Shown piece by piece: positions 34,100-43,787 of a stretch of 50,009 bases of DNA. The DNA is from Roseomonas indoligenes (GTDB lineage Bacteria > Pseudomonadota > Alphaproteobacteria > Acetobacterales > Acetobacteraceae): NCBI RefSeq assembly GCF_017813365.1, contig NZ_JAGIZA010000027.1:1-50009 (forward strand), read 5' to 3'. The translations under genes were made by a program, and so were the position numbers. The notes beneath the pieces were generated by a model. The model had not been told where the DNA came from. It ran no database searches and saw only the letters and a list, made by a program, of their open reading frames with translations. Position 1 is the first letter of the stretch; every line of letters begins with the position of its first letter.

Positions 34100-36013
34100 A
34101 TGTGTGGTGTTGTCGGAATCTTCCACCCGGATCATGGGACCCCGGACCTCGCGCCGGTCCGGCGGATGGCGGCTGCGATCCGGCATCGCGGCCCGGACGG
34201 CGAGGGCTTCCATGCCGAGCCGGGAGTCGCGCTCGGCCATCGTCGCCTCGCGATCGTGGATCTGGCAGGCGGCGCGCAGCCCATGGCCACGCCGGACGGG
34301 GCGCTGGTGATCGCCTTCAACGGCGAGATCTACAACCACGCCGAGCTGCGCCGCGAGCTGGAGGGGCTGGGCCACCGCTTCATCACCCGTTCGGACACGG
34401 AGGCGATCCTCCATGGCTGGCGGCAGTGGGGGGCGGGCTGCCTCGACCGCCTGAACGGCATGTTTGCCTTTGCCCTGTGGGACCGGGATGGCGGGCAGCT
34501 CTTCCTCGCGCGGGACCGGCTGGGCGAGAAGCCGATGCACTACGCGGCCCTGCCGGACGGCAGCATCGCCTTCGCCTCCGAAATCGCGGGGCTGCTGGCG
34601 CTGCCCTCGCTGTCGCGTCGCCTGGACCCGGCGGCGATCGATGACTTCCTCGCCCTCGGCTACGTGCCGGACCCGCACACGATCCATGCCGCCATCCGGC
34701 GCCTGCCCGCGGCACACCTCCTCCGGCTGGGGCGGGGCGAGGCCCGGCTGCCGCCGCCGCGGCGCTACTGGCAGCCGCCCCGGTCCGTCTCGGTGGGCCA
34801 CGGGGCGCCGGCGGAGGAGCTGGCGGCCCGCCTGGGGGACGCCGTGCGGATGCGGCTGATGTCCGACGTGCCGCTGGGGTGCTTCCTCTCGGGCGGCCTC
34901 GATTCGAGCGCGGTGGCCGCCGCCTCGGCCCGCGCCGGGCAGCCGCTGGACAGCTTCACCATCGGTTTCGAGGGTACGGAGGACGAGCGGCCTGCCGCCG
35001 CGTCGCTGGCCCGGCTGCTCGGCGGCACGCACCGTGCCCGCGCCGCCTCCGGGGACGTTCTGGAGGATGCGCGGGGGCAGGCCGCCCTGTTCGGGGAGCC
35101 TTTCGGCGACGCCTCCTCCGTGCCGACGCTCGCCGTGTGCCGCCTGGCACGCGGCCATGTCACCGTGGCGCTCTCGGGCGATGGCGGAGACGAGGTCTTC
35201 GCGGGCTACCGCCGCTACCGCTGGCACCAGCTGGCCGAGGCGGTGCGGCGCCACGTTCCCGCGCGGATCCGGCGGCCCCTGATCGGCTCGCTCGCCCGCG
35301 CCTATCCCAAGCTGGACCGGGCCCCGCGCTGGCTGCGCGCCAAGCACACGCTGACGGAGATCAGCCTCGACAGCGCGCTCGGCTACTACGGCACGGTCTG
35401 CCGCATCGCGCAGGAGCGCCGGCGGGGCCTGTTCTCCCCTGCCATGCGGGGCGCGGTGGAGGGGCACGACCCGGCGGCGCGCTTCGGCGCGCTGATGGAG
35501 GAGTGCGATCCGGACGAGCCGCTGCTGCAGGCCCAGTACGCGGACCTGCACACCTACCTGCCCGGCGACATCCTGACGAAGGTGGACCGCACCAGCATGG
35601 CGGTCTCGCTGGAGGTGCGGCCGCCGCTGCTGGACCATACGCTGGTGGAGTGGGGGATGGCCCTGCCGGCCCCGGTGAAACTTCGGGGCGGGGTCGGCAA
35701 GCGCGTGCTGCGGGAAGCGGTGCAGGGGCTGCTGCCCGACGAGGTGCAGGGCCGGCGCAAGCAGGGCTTCGCGGCGCCGATGGGCGGGGCGCTGCGCGCG
35801 CGGATGCCGGAGGTACGCGCGCGGCTGCTCGGCCCGGCGATGCTCGATGGCGGGCTGTTCGAGGCCGATGCGCTGGCGCGTCTGATGGACCAGCACGCGA
35901 GTGGCCGCTTCGACCACGCCCAGGCTCTCTGGCAACTGCTGGTGCTGGAGGGATTTATGACCGGCATCGCTTCGGGTGAGCGCGCCGTGTCCGATGCGGC
36001 GCTGGCGCTATGA
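34100..36013 (+). CDS. Glutamine amidotransferase, asparagine synthase type (XrtA-associated)
   Basis: A 637-aa class II glutamine amidotransferase fused to an AMP-forming synthetase. Cys2 is the nucleophile (MCGVVGIF), with RHRGPDG and FNGEIYNH in the glutaminase; the PP-loop is SGGLDSS at about 264-270, followed by SGDGGDEVFAGY. The same family is a standard member of XrtA loci (TIGR03108), where it probably amidates uronic acid or another carboxylate rather than making asparagine. ATG at 34100. It ends in ATGA with the flippase gene. Confidence 0.92.
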   Translation: MCGVVGIFHPDHGTPDLAPVRRMAAAIRHRGPDGEGFHAEPGVALGHRRLAIVDLAGGAQPMATPDGALVIAFNGEIYNHAELRRELEGLGHRFITRSDTEAILHGWRQWGAGCLDRLNGMFAFALWDRDGGQLFLARDRLGEKPMHYAALPDGSIAFASEIAGLLALPSLSRRLDPAAIDDFLALGYVPDPHTIHAAIRRLPAAHLLRLGRGEARLPPPRRYWQPPRSVSVGHGAPAEELAARLGDAVRMRLMSDVPLGCFLSGGLDSSAVAAASARAGQPLDSFTIGFEGTEDERPAAASLARLLGGTHRARAASGDVLEDARGQAALFGEPFGDASSVPTLAVCRLARGHVTVALSGDGGDEVFAGYRRYRWHQLAEAVRRHVPARIRRPLIGSLARAYPKLDRAPRWLRAKHTLTEISLDSALGYYGTVCRIAQERRRGLFSPAMRGAVEGHDPAARFGALMEECDPDEPLLQAQYADLHTYLPGDILTKVDRTSMAVSLEVRPPLLDHTLVEWGMALPAPVKLRGGVGKRVLREAVQGLLPDEVQGRRKQGFAAPMGGALRARMPEVRARLLGPAMLDGGLFEADALARLMDQHASGRFDHAQALWQLLVLEGFMTGIASGERAVSDAALAL

Positions 36014-37557
36014 GTGGCAATGCCGGGCCGTCGCGTGGCAGCATCCTCGCGGCCACCGCACGGGGCGCGGGCTGGGTCATGGCCTGGCGCACGACGACGC
36101 GGCTGCTGGGATTGGCGAGCACGCTGATCCTGGTGCGGCTGCTGCCGCCCAGTGAGTTCGGGCTCGTCGCCCTTGCTACGGCTTTCGCCCTGGCGCTGGA
36201 CGCCTGCGTCTCGATCGGGGTGGAAGACCAGCTCGTGCGCTCGCACGATCCGCGCCCGGAGCTCTACGACACGGCCTTCACGCTGAACCTGCTGCGCTGC
36301 CTTTTCCTCTCGGTCCTGATCGCGGTGGCGGCCTGGCCTGCGGCGGGGTTCTTCGGCGATCCGAAGCTGGCGCCCGTCCTGCTCGCTCTCTCCATCTCGG
36401 CGGCGGCCTACGGGCTGACGAATGTCGCCATCGCGGATTTCCGCCGCCACCTGAGCTTCGAGAAGGAGTTCCAGCTCCAGTTCCTGCCGCGCGTGGCCGG
36501 GATCGTGGTGACGGTAATGGGGGCCTGGCTGCTGGCGAGCCACTGGGCGCTGGTGCTGGGCATCCTCGTCAACCGGATCGGCCTCGTGGTGGCGAGCCAT
36601 CTTCTGCACCCTTATCGCCCGCGCCTCTCGCTGGCGGCCTGGCGGGAACTGGCGGGCGTTTCCGGCTGGAGCTGGGCGAACAGCCTTGCAACTGTGGTTC
36701 GGGACCGGGCGGACAGCTTCGTAATCGGCCGCGTCCTCGGCCCCGCGCGGCTGGGCGTCTATGCCGTGGGGGCGGAAGTGGCGGTGCTGCCGACGACGGA
36801 GATGGTGGACCCGATCTGCCGTGCCTGCATGCCCGGCTTCGCCGCCGCGCTGCGCCAGGGCGACCCGGTGCTGCTGGAGGATGCCTATCTCCGCATCGTC
36901 GGGCTGACGGCGCTGCTGACCATTCCCGCGGGCTTCGGTATCTCCCTCGTCGCGGGGCCGGTGGTGGCGCTGGCCTTCGGGCCGGCCTGGATCGAGGCGG
37001 TGCCGGTGGTTCAGATCCTCGGCGTCGCCTCCACGCTGACGCTGTTCGGTGGCGTCAGCGCGGCGATGCTGAGCGCGCGGACGGCGCTGCGGACCCTGCT
37101 CGGCGTCACGATCACCGCGGCGGCGTTGCGGGTGGTGCTGCTGGTGCTGCTGACCCGATCCCACGGCCTTGAGGGCGCCGGGCTGGCGGTCGGGCTGGCC
37201 GTGGCGGCGGAGCACCTTCTGCTCGTCAGCTTCGCGCTGCGCACCCTTCGCCTCACCCCCTGGCGCTTCCTCGCCCAGCTGCGGCGGCCCGCGGTCGCGA
37301 CGGCGGCCATGGCCGCCGCGCTGGTCTGGGGCGGGCTGGGCTGGGCGCCTGCTCCGGCCACGACGGGCGCTGCGCTCTCGCTTCTCCTCACCGGCGTTGC
37401 GCTGGGGGTGGTGGTCTTCGTGGCCGTGCTCGCGCTGCTCTGGCTGGCGGCGGGGCGGCCTGCGGGCGCGGAAGCGGATATGGCGGCCCTGCTGCGCCGC
37501 ATTACCGGGCGCTTCGCGGGGCTCCGCGGCCGCGCCCCGCTGGTGCGGGAGAGCTGA
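36010..37557 (+). CDS. Polysaccharide flippase/export protein (MOP/Wzx-like)
   Basis: A 515-aa membrane protein of the oligosaccharide flippase group with about 12-14 hydrophobic helices. Near the N-terminus RLLGLASTLILVRLLPPSEFGLVAL is typical; also PELYDTAFTLNLLRC and AVGAEVAVLPTTEM. It should flip the lipid-linked repeat unit across the inner membrane. Coupled to asnB by ATGA; 1-bp gap to the next gene. Confidence 0.88.
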   Translation: MSGNAGPSRGSILAATARGAGWVMAWRTTTRLLGLASTLILVRLLPPSEFGLVALATAFALALDACVSIGVEDQLVRSHDPRPELYDTAFTLNLLRCLFLSVLIAVAAWPAAGFFGDPKLAPVLLALSISAAAYGLTNVAIADFRRHLSFEKEFQLQFLPRVAGIVVTVMGAWLLASHWALVLGILVNRIGLVVASHLLHPYRPRLSLAAWRELAGVSGWSWANSLATVVRDRADSFVIGRVLGPARLGVYAVGAEVAVLPTTEMVDPICRACMPGFAAALRQGDPVLLEDAYLRIVGLTALLTIPAGFGISLVAGPVVALAFGPAWIEAVPVVQILGVASTLTLFGGVSAAMLSARTALRTLLGVTITAAALRVVLLVLLTRSHGLEGAGLAVGLAVAAEHLLLVSFALRTLRLTPWRFLAQLRRPAVATAAMAAALVWGGLGWAPAPATTGAALSLLLTGVALGVVVFVAVLALLWLAAGRPAGAEADMAALLRRITGRFAGLRGRAPLVRES

Positions 37558-37558
37558 C

Positions 37559-38551
37559 ATGGACATGCCGGTGCAGCACGACGCCCCTCTGACGCGGACG
37601 GATCGGGACGTGGCCGACCGGGGCGAGGCGGAGTGGAGCGCGGCCGTGTTCGGCCGGAACGAGGCCCCCTTCATCCCCGGCTGCATCCGTGCCCTGGCAA
37701 GGGCAGGGGCGGGGCGGGACCTGCACGTGACGGTGCTGCTGAACGGCACCACCGACGGCTCTGCCGCCGCTGCCTCCGCGGCGCTGCGGGAGGCGGGGTT
37801 GCGCGGCCGGGTCTTCGCCATTTCCCAGGCGGACAAGGCCAACGCCTTCAACCAGTTCGTGCACGCGCTGCGGCCGCGGGCGGAGACGGGGTTCTTCGTG
37901 GATGCCTATGCGGAGGTCGCGCCGGACGCCCTCTACCGCCTCGCGGCAGGGCTGCGGGCGCATCCAGCGGCGCAAGCCGCCGCGGCCGTGCCGAGCACGG
38001 GGCGCAGCGCCGACGCCCTGCGCCGCCGGATGCGGGTGGAACCCGGGCTGCACGGCTCGCTGTTCGCGCTGCGCGGCGGGTTCCTGGACCGGATCGCGGC
38101 GGCGGGGGTGAGGCTACCGATCGGCCTCTACCGCGGCGATGGGCTGGTCGGCTCCCTGGTGATGCACGACCTGGATGCGGCACATGGTGGCTGGCGGAAC
38201 GAGCGCCTGCTGGTGGAGGAGGGCGCGACCTGGTGGGCGCCGCGGCTGAGCCCGCTGCGCTGGCGGGATCTGCGGCGGCAGTGGCACCGCCTGGTTCAGC
38301 AGGGGCGCGGGCGGCTGCAATGGGCCGCGCTGAAGGACTCTCTCTATGCGGCGGATGGCAGGGGCGGCTTCCCCGCCATGCCGCACAACGCCGACCGGCT
38401 GGTGCTGGAATGGATTGCGTGCGCCCCGGCCGTGCGGGAGCCGCGGCCCTGGCGTGACCCTTTCGCGGCCATGGCCCTGCGCCGGATGCGCCGCGCGGCC
38501 CCCTGGGGCGACCTCACCCCGCGCCTCGTCTCGGACACGGAGGCCGCATGA
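37559..38551 (+). CDS. GT2-like glycosyltransferase family protein
   Basis: A 330-aa protein resembling GT-A folds: SAAVFGRNEAPFIPGCIRAL, VTVLLNGTTDGSAAAA, and FFVDAYAEVAPDAL, the place of a DxD-like motif (VDA here). The canonical metal motif is thus not evident; family membership is likely, activity is not certain. Start ATG 37559 overlaps nothing but follows the flippase TGA by 1 bp. The 3' end is 8 bp from the convergent acetyltransferase. Confidence 0.75.
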   Translation: MDMPVQHDAPLTRTDRDVADRGEAEWSAAVFGRNEAPFIPGCIRALARAGAGRDLHVTVLLNGTTDGSAAAASAALREAGLRGRVFAISQADKANAFNQFVHALRPRAETGFFVDAYAEVAPDALYRLAAGLRAHPAAQAAAAVPSTGRSADALRRRMRVEPGLHGSLFALRGGFLDRIAAAGVRLPIGLYRGDGLVGSLVMHDLDAAHGGWRNERLLVEEGATWWAPRLSPLRWRDLRRQWHRLVQQGRGRLQWAALKDSLYAADGRGGFPAMPHNADRLVLEWIACAPAVREPRPWRDPFAAMALRRMRRAAPWGDLTPRLVSDTEAA

Positions 38552-38559
38552 GCGGGCGA

Positions 38560-39603
38560 TCAGACCTTCAGCCACCGCCGCAGGCAGGCCGCGAGGCCGA
38601 GGGGCGACAGGGCCGGCACGCGCTCGGACCACACGAGCGTCCCGGCGCCGTTCGCCAGGCTGCGCTTGTACTGCGCGTCCCCGGCGAGGAAATCATAGAC
38701 CGCGTCGCCCGCCTCCAGCGCGCGCTGCACCGCCATCGCGTGGCAGGTCAGGCCGGGCTTCTCCGGGGAGCCGGCCTCCGCCGCCGCCAGCCCGCTCTGG
38801 TAGGCGGACACGCGGCCGCCGAGGCGGAAGTTGTAAAGATAGCCCACCTCCGCCCCGCCCGCGGTCACGCGCAGCATGTCCAGCTCGTCGCGGGCGGCGG
38901 CGGCGGCGATCAGGGCGCGGTGGAAGCGCAGCAGGAAGGGCGTGGCGAAGGCGCCGGGCTGCCCGCGGGTCTTCCACGTCGCCTCGTGCAGGCTGCGCAG
39001 GCGATCGAACCAGCGCAGCGCTTCCCCGGCATCCTCCGCGCGGTCCAGGCGCAGCGGGCCGCGCCGCCCAAGGGCGCGGGCGGAACGGCGGAGCTGCTGG
39101 CGGGTGTTGGCGCTGCGGGTGGCGAGGTAGTCGCCGCCGCCGGCGCGCACGGCGCCGAGGTCCAGCAGCGGAGCGGGCCGTTCGAGGTGGCGCAGCTCCG
39201 TGCCCCCGGCCGCCCTGGCCAGCGCCGGCTCCGCGCCGCCAAGGACGATGCGCCGGATGCCCTGGACCTTCCAGGCGGCGCGCAGCAGGGCGGCCCCGGT
39301 ACCCTCGGGCGCCCGCGCCGACACGAGAGGCGCGTTGTGCTCGATGAAGGGCGCGTCCAGCGCCTGGTCGCCACTCTCCGCGAGATGGAGGCGGGCACGG
39401 CGGCGGTTGAACAGGGCGAGGGCAAGGTCCCGCCCGCCCTCGCTCGCGCGCAGCAGGACGGGGGCGTCGTAGCGCTCCTCCGCCAGGCATCCCACCCAGC
39501 TCCAGGACTGGAAGAAGGAGAGGCCCGTCGCCTCCGGCTCGAGGGCGCGCCACTCCTCTCCCAGCTGGGCGAGGTCGCACAGGGAATGGGCGGTGATCTG
39601 CAC
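38560..39603 (-). CDS. GNAT/FemAB-like acyltransferase (CelD/BcsL-type)
   Basis: A 347-aa protein resembling the CelD/BcsL acetyltransferase family of cellulose/EPS loci: FFQSWSWVGCLAEERYDAPVLLRA, RSANTRQQLRRSARALGRRGPL, LRSLHEATWKTRGQPGAF, and DAVYDFLAGDAQYKRSLANG. Predicted soluble. It may acetylate EPS precursors. Convergent with the GT2-like gene, divergent from the GT-WalW gene with only 53 bp between start codons. Ends ACLRRWLKV. Confidence 0.83.
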   Translation of the reverse strand: MQITAHSLCDLAQLGEEWRALEPEATGLSFFQSWSWVGCLAEERYDAPVLLRASEGGRDLALALFNRRRARLHLAESGDQALDAPFIEHNAPLVSARAPEGTGAALLRAAWKVQGIRRIVLGGAEPALARAAGGTELRHLERPAPLLDLGAVRAGGGDYLATRSANTRQQLRRSARALGRRGPLRLDRAEDAGEALRWFDRLRSLHEATWKTRGQPGAFATPFLLRFHRALIAAAAARDELDMLRVTAGGAEVGYLYNFRLGGRVSAYQSGLAAAEAGSPEKPGLTCHAMAVQRALEAGDAVYDFLAGDAQYKRSLANGAGTLVWSERVPALSPLGLAACLRRWLKV

Positions 39604-39656
39604 GGGCGCGATCCTGCCCTGCCAGGCCCTGGCCGCACAACGTGGGGAGATTGGCG

Positions 39657-41927
39657 ATGAAGGGGCCGCCCCGCCGCGTTCTGCACGTGCTGAAGTACTA
39701 TCGGCCCGCCTTCACCGGCGAGGGCGTGTTCCTGGAGCGCAGCAGCGCCGTCATGCAGGAGCTGGACGGGACGGTGGAGCACGAACTCCTCGTCACCCAC
39801 ACGCCGCGCCCGGCCGGGCCGGAAGCGGCGGGTTTCTGCTCCACGCTGCGGCGTGTGGCCTACCTCAACGCCGCGCCGGTCTCGACGGTGCTGCACTATG
39901 CCCGGCTCGCGTGGTGGTTCCTGCGGAACCTCCGGCGCTACGACACCGTGCATTTCCGCACCCATGCGGACTGGTACTTCGTCACCTACCTCCTCACCCG
40001 GCTTGCGGGACGGCGTCTTGTGCTCTCCGCCACGCTGGACGACAGCCTGCCCGTGCTGATCGGCCACTACCGGCCCGGGCTGCGGCGGCTGGCCACGGCG
40101 GGGTTCCGGCTGTTCCACGCCTATGTTGGCATCAGCCCCCGCCTGCATGAGCAGACCCGCGCCGTCGCCGCGGCGCCGGAGCGGTGCCACCTTGTTCCCT
40201 GCGGCGTCACCGTTCCGCAGGCGGCGCCGGGGATGCGGGAGCGCCTGCGACGCTCCATCGACGCCGGGCCGGACGATCCCGTGCTGCTCTTCGTCGGCGG
40301 CCTCTGCGCCCGCAAGGACCCGCTGTTCCTGATCGAGGCGATGCCGGCCGTGCTGGCGCGGCATCCCGGCGCGCGGCTTGTTCTCGTCGGGCCGCCGCTG
40401 GAGCCGGACTATGTGCGCCGGCTGGACGAGGCGGTGGCCGCGGCTGGAATCGGCGCGGCCGTGGTCCTCGCGGGGGAGAGGCTGGACCCGCATCCCTGGT
40501 TCGATGCGGCGGACCTTCTCGTCTTCGCCTCGCGGCTGGAAGGGTTCGGGACCGTCGTGCCGGAGGCGATGGCGCACGGTCTGCCCGTGGTCGCGCGGCG
40601 GCTGGCCGGGGTGAACGAGAGCTTCGTGCTGCAGGGCGAGACCGGCTTCCTGTTCGAGGACCGGGAAGGCTACCTGGACGCCGTGCTGCGCCTGGCGGGG
40701 GATGCCGCGATGCGGCGCCGGCTGGGTGCGGCGGGGAAGGCGCTCTGCGCGCGGCAGTTCGGGATGCGCCAGGTGGCGGCGCGCTATCTCGGCATCTACG
40801 GGCTGGGGGATGCGGGCGTCGATCCGGACATCGACCAGGCCGCAGGGCCCGAGGCGGCGGAGAGCGGGCTCGGCTGCACGGCCTCCATCACGGATAGCCG
40901 CTTCCACGCCCCGGCGGACGCGATCGGGGGCGGTCCCGGGGATGGGCCGGTGCTGGTGACGATGGTGGATGCGGAGGAGGCCTTCGACTGGTCCCGCCCC
41001 TTCTCGCGCGATGCGCGGGATGTCACCTCCATGCGGAGCCAGCACCTTGCCCACCGCGTCTTCTCCCGCCACGGGGTGGTGCCGGTCTACCTAGCGGACC
41101 ATCCAGTGGCGTCGCAGGATGCCGGGCGGGCGCCGCTGCGGGAGCTGCTGCAGGACGGGCTCTGCGACCTGGGCGCGCAGCTGCATCCCTGGGTCACTCC
41201 GCCCTTCACCGAGGCGGTGGGCGAGGCCAACAGCTTCGCCGGCAACCTGCCCGCGACCGTGGAGCTGGAGAAGGCGCGGTGCCTGACCGGTGCCCTGGAG
41301 GACGCCTTCGGCATCGCGCCCCGGATCTACCGGACCGGGCGCTTCGGGGTCGGCCCGCGCACGGCGGACGTGCTGAAGCAGCTCGGCTACGTCGCTGACA
41401 GCAGCGTCTCCCCCTGCTGGCCGACGGCGGCGCAGCGCCACGATCCCAGCGCCTGGGCCAACCCGCCCGGCCCCTACTGGGTGGACCGGGAGCGGACGCT
41501 GATGGAGATCCCGGTCTCCGCGGCCCTGGTCGGGCGCCTCGCCTCGCATGGCGGGCGGGTGGCACCGTTCCTGTTCCGCCCTGGGGCGGACCGGCTGCGC
41601 CTGGCGGGTGCCGCCGCCCGGCTGGGGCTGATGGAGCGCATCCGGCTGAGTCCTGAGGGGATGACGGTGGAGGAGGCGAAGCGGCTGACGCGCGCCATGC
41701 TGGCGCAGGGCCATCGCGTCTTCGTCCTTACCTATCACTCCCCCTCGCTGGAGCCGGGGAACACGCCCTACGTCCGCACGGCGGCGCAGCGCGACCGCTT
41801 CCTGGCCTGGCTGGACGAGTACTACGCCTTCTTCCGGGAAGAGGTGGGCGGCCGCAACACCACTTGGCGGGAGGTGCGTTTCGGCGCGGCGCAAGCCGCC
41901 AAGCCCGCGATGGCGGCGGCGTCGTGA
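39657..41927 (+). CDS. Fusion: GT4 glycosyltransferase + WalW-type polysaccharide deacetylase
   Basis: A 756-aa two-domain protein. Residues ~1-390 are a GT4 glycosyltransferase (VLHVLKYYRPAFTGEGVF, LLFVGGLCARKDPLFLIEAM, EGFGTVVPEAMAHGLPVVA). After a linker, residues ~425-745 resemble WalW-type polysaccharide deacetylases (VTMVDAEEAFDWSRPFSRD, GAQLHPWVTPPF, YRTGRFGVGPRTADVL). The combination suggests coupled sugar addition and deacetylation of one residue. The ATG at 39657 has GGGGAGA 6 nt upstream; a GTG at 39642 is less likely. First gene of the second EPS operon; ends in GTGA with the DUF218 gene. Confidence 0.85.
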   Translation: MKGPPRRVLHVLKYYRPAFTGEGVFLERSSAVMQELDGTVEHELLVTHTPRPAGPEAAGFCSTLRRVAYLNAAPVSTVLHYARLAWWFLRNLRRYDTVHFRTHADWYFVTYLLTRLAGRRLVLSATLDDSLPVLIGHYRPGLRRLATAGFRLFHAYVGISPRLHEQTRAVAAAPERCHLVPCGVTVPQAAPGMRERLRRSIDAGPDDPVLLFVGGLCARKDPLFLIEAMPAVLARHPGARLVLVGPPLEPDYVRRLDEAVAAAGIGAAVVLAGERLDPHPWFDAADLLVFASRLEGFGTVVPEAMAHGLPVVARRLAGVNESFVLQGETGFLFEDREGYLDAVLRLAGDAAMRRRLGAAGKALCARQFGMRQVAARYLGIYGLGDAGVDPDIDQAAGPEAAESGLGCTASITDSRFHAPADAIGGGPGDGPVLVTMVDAEEAFDWSRPFSRDARDVTSMRSQHLAHRVFSRHGVVPVYLADHPVASQDAGRAPLRELLQDGLCDLGAQLHPWVTPPFTEAVGEANSFAGNLPATVELEKARCLTGALEDAFGIAPRIYRTGRFGVGPRTADVLKQLGYVADSSVSPCWPTAAQRHDPSAWANPPGPYWVDRERTLMEIPVSAALVGRLASHGGRVAPFLFRPGADRLRLAGAAARLGLMERIRLSPEGMTVEEAKRLTRAMLAQGHRVFVLTYHSPSLEPGNTPYVRTAAQRDRFLAWLDEYYAFFREEVGGRNTTWREVRFGAAQAAKPAMAAAS

Positions 41928-42682
41928 CGGACGGCGCGATCCCGCTTCAGCAGGTTCTCACCGCACTCGGCCTGCCGCCGCTCGGGCTCGCCATCGCCTG
42001 CGTGGCGGGTGGGCTGCTGGCCTGGCGCGGCTCGCGGCTGGCGGGGCTCGGCACCGCTGTCGCCGCGACGATGCTCCTGCTTCTCGCCACGCCCGCCGTC
42101 TCCGCGCTGCTCATGGCCTCGCTGGAGCGCGAGGTGGCCGCGCCGGCGCTGACGTCGCACGCGGTGCCGGAGGCCATCATCGTGCTCGGGGCCGAGGTGA
42201 CGCACGGCCAGCACGGGGCGGAGGTCGGGCCGCTGACGCTGGAACGCCTGCGCGCCGGGGCGGCCCTGCAACGCCGCACGGGCCTGCCGATGCTCGTCAC
42301 GGGGGGCGTGCTCTCGCCCGGCGATCCTCCGCTGGCGGCGCTGATGGCGCGTAGCCTGGAGCAGGATTTCCGGACTCCCGCGCGCTGGGTGGAGGCGCGG
42401 GCCGCCGATACGCGGGACAATGCCGTGTTCAGCGCCGCCATGCTGCATCAGGACGGGATCGAGGCCGCCTTCGTCGTCAGCCACGCCTGGCATCTGCCAC
42501 GGGCGCTGGAAGCCTTCGCAAGGGCCGGGCTGGAAGCGGTGCCGGAGGCGCCGGACCTGGCGGCCGCACCCCGCTTCGACCTTCCGCACTGGCTGCCCCG
42601 CGTGGACCGCCTCGTCGATAGTTGGTTCGCGCTGCGGGAATGGGCGGGGAGGCTGGTCTATGCCATTCGCGACCGTGGCTAA
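41924..42682 (+). CDS. DUF218/YdcF-family membrane protein
   Basis: A 252-aa protein: two hydrophobic segments at the N-terminus, then a DUF218 domain (AIIVLGAEVTHGQHGAE, TGGVLSPGD, RDNAVFSAAML, VVSHAWHLPRALEAF). Relatives such as SanA, YdcF and ElyC are linked to envelope glycan precursor handling. GTG start by GTGA overlap. Its last 22 bp overlap the next gene. Confidence 0.85.
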   Translation: MTDGAIPLQQVLTALGLPPLGLAIACVAGGLLAWRGSRLAGLGTAVAATMLLLLATPAVSALLMASLEREVAAPALTSHAVPEAIIVLGAEVTHGQHGAEVGPLTLERLRAGAALQRRTGLPMLVTGGVLSPGDPPLAALMARSLEQDFRTPARWVEARAADTRDNAVFSAAMLHQDGIEAAFVVSHAWHLPRALEAFARAGLEAVPEAPDLAAAPRFDLPHWLPRVDRLVDSWFALREWAGRLVYAIRDRG

Positions 42683-43787
42683 GGCCGGGGCTGCTGCCGG
42701 GCCTGGGGCCGACGCCCGGCTGGTCCGGTTGGATGAGCCGCGGCTTCCCGGGTGGTGCGACCGGTATCTGGCGCCGCCGGGGGGCGACTTCCTGGCAGGG
42801 CGGGGCTGGTACGACACCGTGCTTGCCCATGCCGTGCCGGCAGGGGCCAGCCCGGTCCTCGCCCTGTGCGGGGCGGTGATGCTGCCCCTGCTGGCCGAGG
42901 GGCGGCGGCTGCGCGGGCTGGCGACGCCCTATACCTTGCGCTGGGACCCGCTGCCCGCCCCCGGCACGGACGCCGCGGCGCTGCGCGAGGCGGGGCGGTC
43001 CCTCGCCGGGCTTCTCCGTGGTCGCCCACCGGCCCGGCTCGAGGCGCTGGACGAGGCTTCCCCCGTGATCGACGGGATGAGCCGCGGGCTTCGCGCCAGC
43101 GGCTTCGCGCTGGATCGCTACCGGCATTTCGGCAATTGGTGGGATGCCCTGGCGCCGGGGGGCGGATGGGCTGCCTACCTGGCCGGCCGGCCGCCGGCGC
43201 TCCGCACCACCATCGGGCGCAAGCTGGCCCGCAGCGCGCGGGAATCGCGCTTCACCCTTGTGACCGCGCCGGGCGCCGCGCTGCACGCCGCGATTGATGA
43301 CTACCACGCCGTGCGGGAGCGCAGCTGGAAGCCGCCCGAGCCCGCGCCGGGCTTCGACGCCGCGCTGATGCAGGCGGCCGCGGTGGCCGGCGCGCTGCGG
43401 CTGGGCGTGCTGCACCGGGCGAGCGACGGCCGGCCGCTGGCCGCGCAGTACTGGGTCGTCACCGGCGGCCGCGCCTTCCTGCTGAAGCTTTCGCATGACG
43501 AGGCGGAGCGGGCGGCATCGCCCGGGACCGCGCTGACGGCGCTGATGATCCGCGGGCTGATCGAGGATGACGGCGTGACGGAGCTTGATTTCGGCCGAGG
43601 CGACGATCCCTACAAGCAGCTCTGGGTCGGGCAGCGCCGCCAGCGGGTGGGGCTGGTCGTCACGGATCCCTGGCACCCCGCGGGCGTGCTGGAACTGGCG
43701 CGCCAGCTCGCCGGGCGGGGTCGGCGGCAGGTCATGGCATGGCGGCAGGCGGCCCCGGCCGGGGAAGCGCGGGGAGAGCAAGCATGA
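42660..43787 (+). CDS. GNAT/CelD-like acyltransferase
   Basis: A 375-aa protein like the one at 38560: FLAGRGWYDTVL, RPPALRTTIGRKLARSARESRF, YHAVRERSWKPPEPAPGF, and ELDFGRGDDPYKQLWVGQRR near the end. It is probably an acyl/acetyltransferase acting on EPS sugars. ATG at 42660 (GGGGAGG 7 nt ahead) lies inside the end of the DUF218 gene; longer upstream frames have no ribosome-binding site. Its TGA overlaps the next ATG. Confidence 0.82.
   Translation: MPFATVAKAGAAAGPGADARLVRLDEPRLPGWCDRYLAPPGGDFLAGRGWYDTVLAHAVPAGASPVLALCGAVMLPLLAEGRRLRGLATPYTLRWDPLPAPGTDAAALREAGRSLAGLLRGRPPARLEALDEASPVIDGMSRGLRASGFALDRYRHFGNWWDALAPGGGWAAYLAGRPPALRTTIGRKLARSARESRFTLVTAPGAALHAAIDDYHAVRERSWKPPEPAPGFDAALMQAAAVAGALRLGVLHRASDGRPLAAQYWVVTGGRAFLLKLSHDEAERAASPGTALTALMIRGLIEDDGVTELDFGRGDDPYKQLWVGQRRQRVGLVVTDPWHPAGVLELARQLAGRGRRQVMAWRQAAPAGEARGEQA

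Noticed and set aside
33638-35935. 765-codon minus-strand frame across asnB
   Set aside because: Low-complexity antisense product; asnB on the plus strand has full catalytic motifs.
39604-39656. Possible -24/-12 element (AGGGCAGGATCGCGCC on the minus strand) before the acyltransferase gene
   Set aside because: GG and GC are in place but the flanking TGGCAC and TTGC bases do not match; likely chance in GC-rich DNA.
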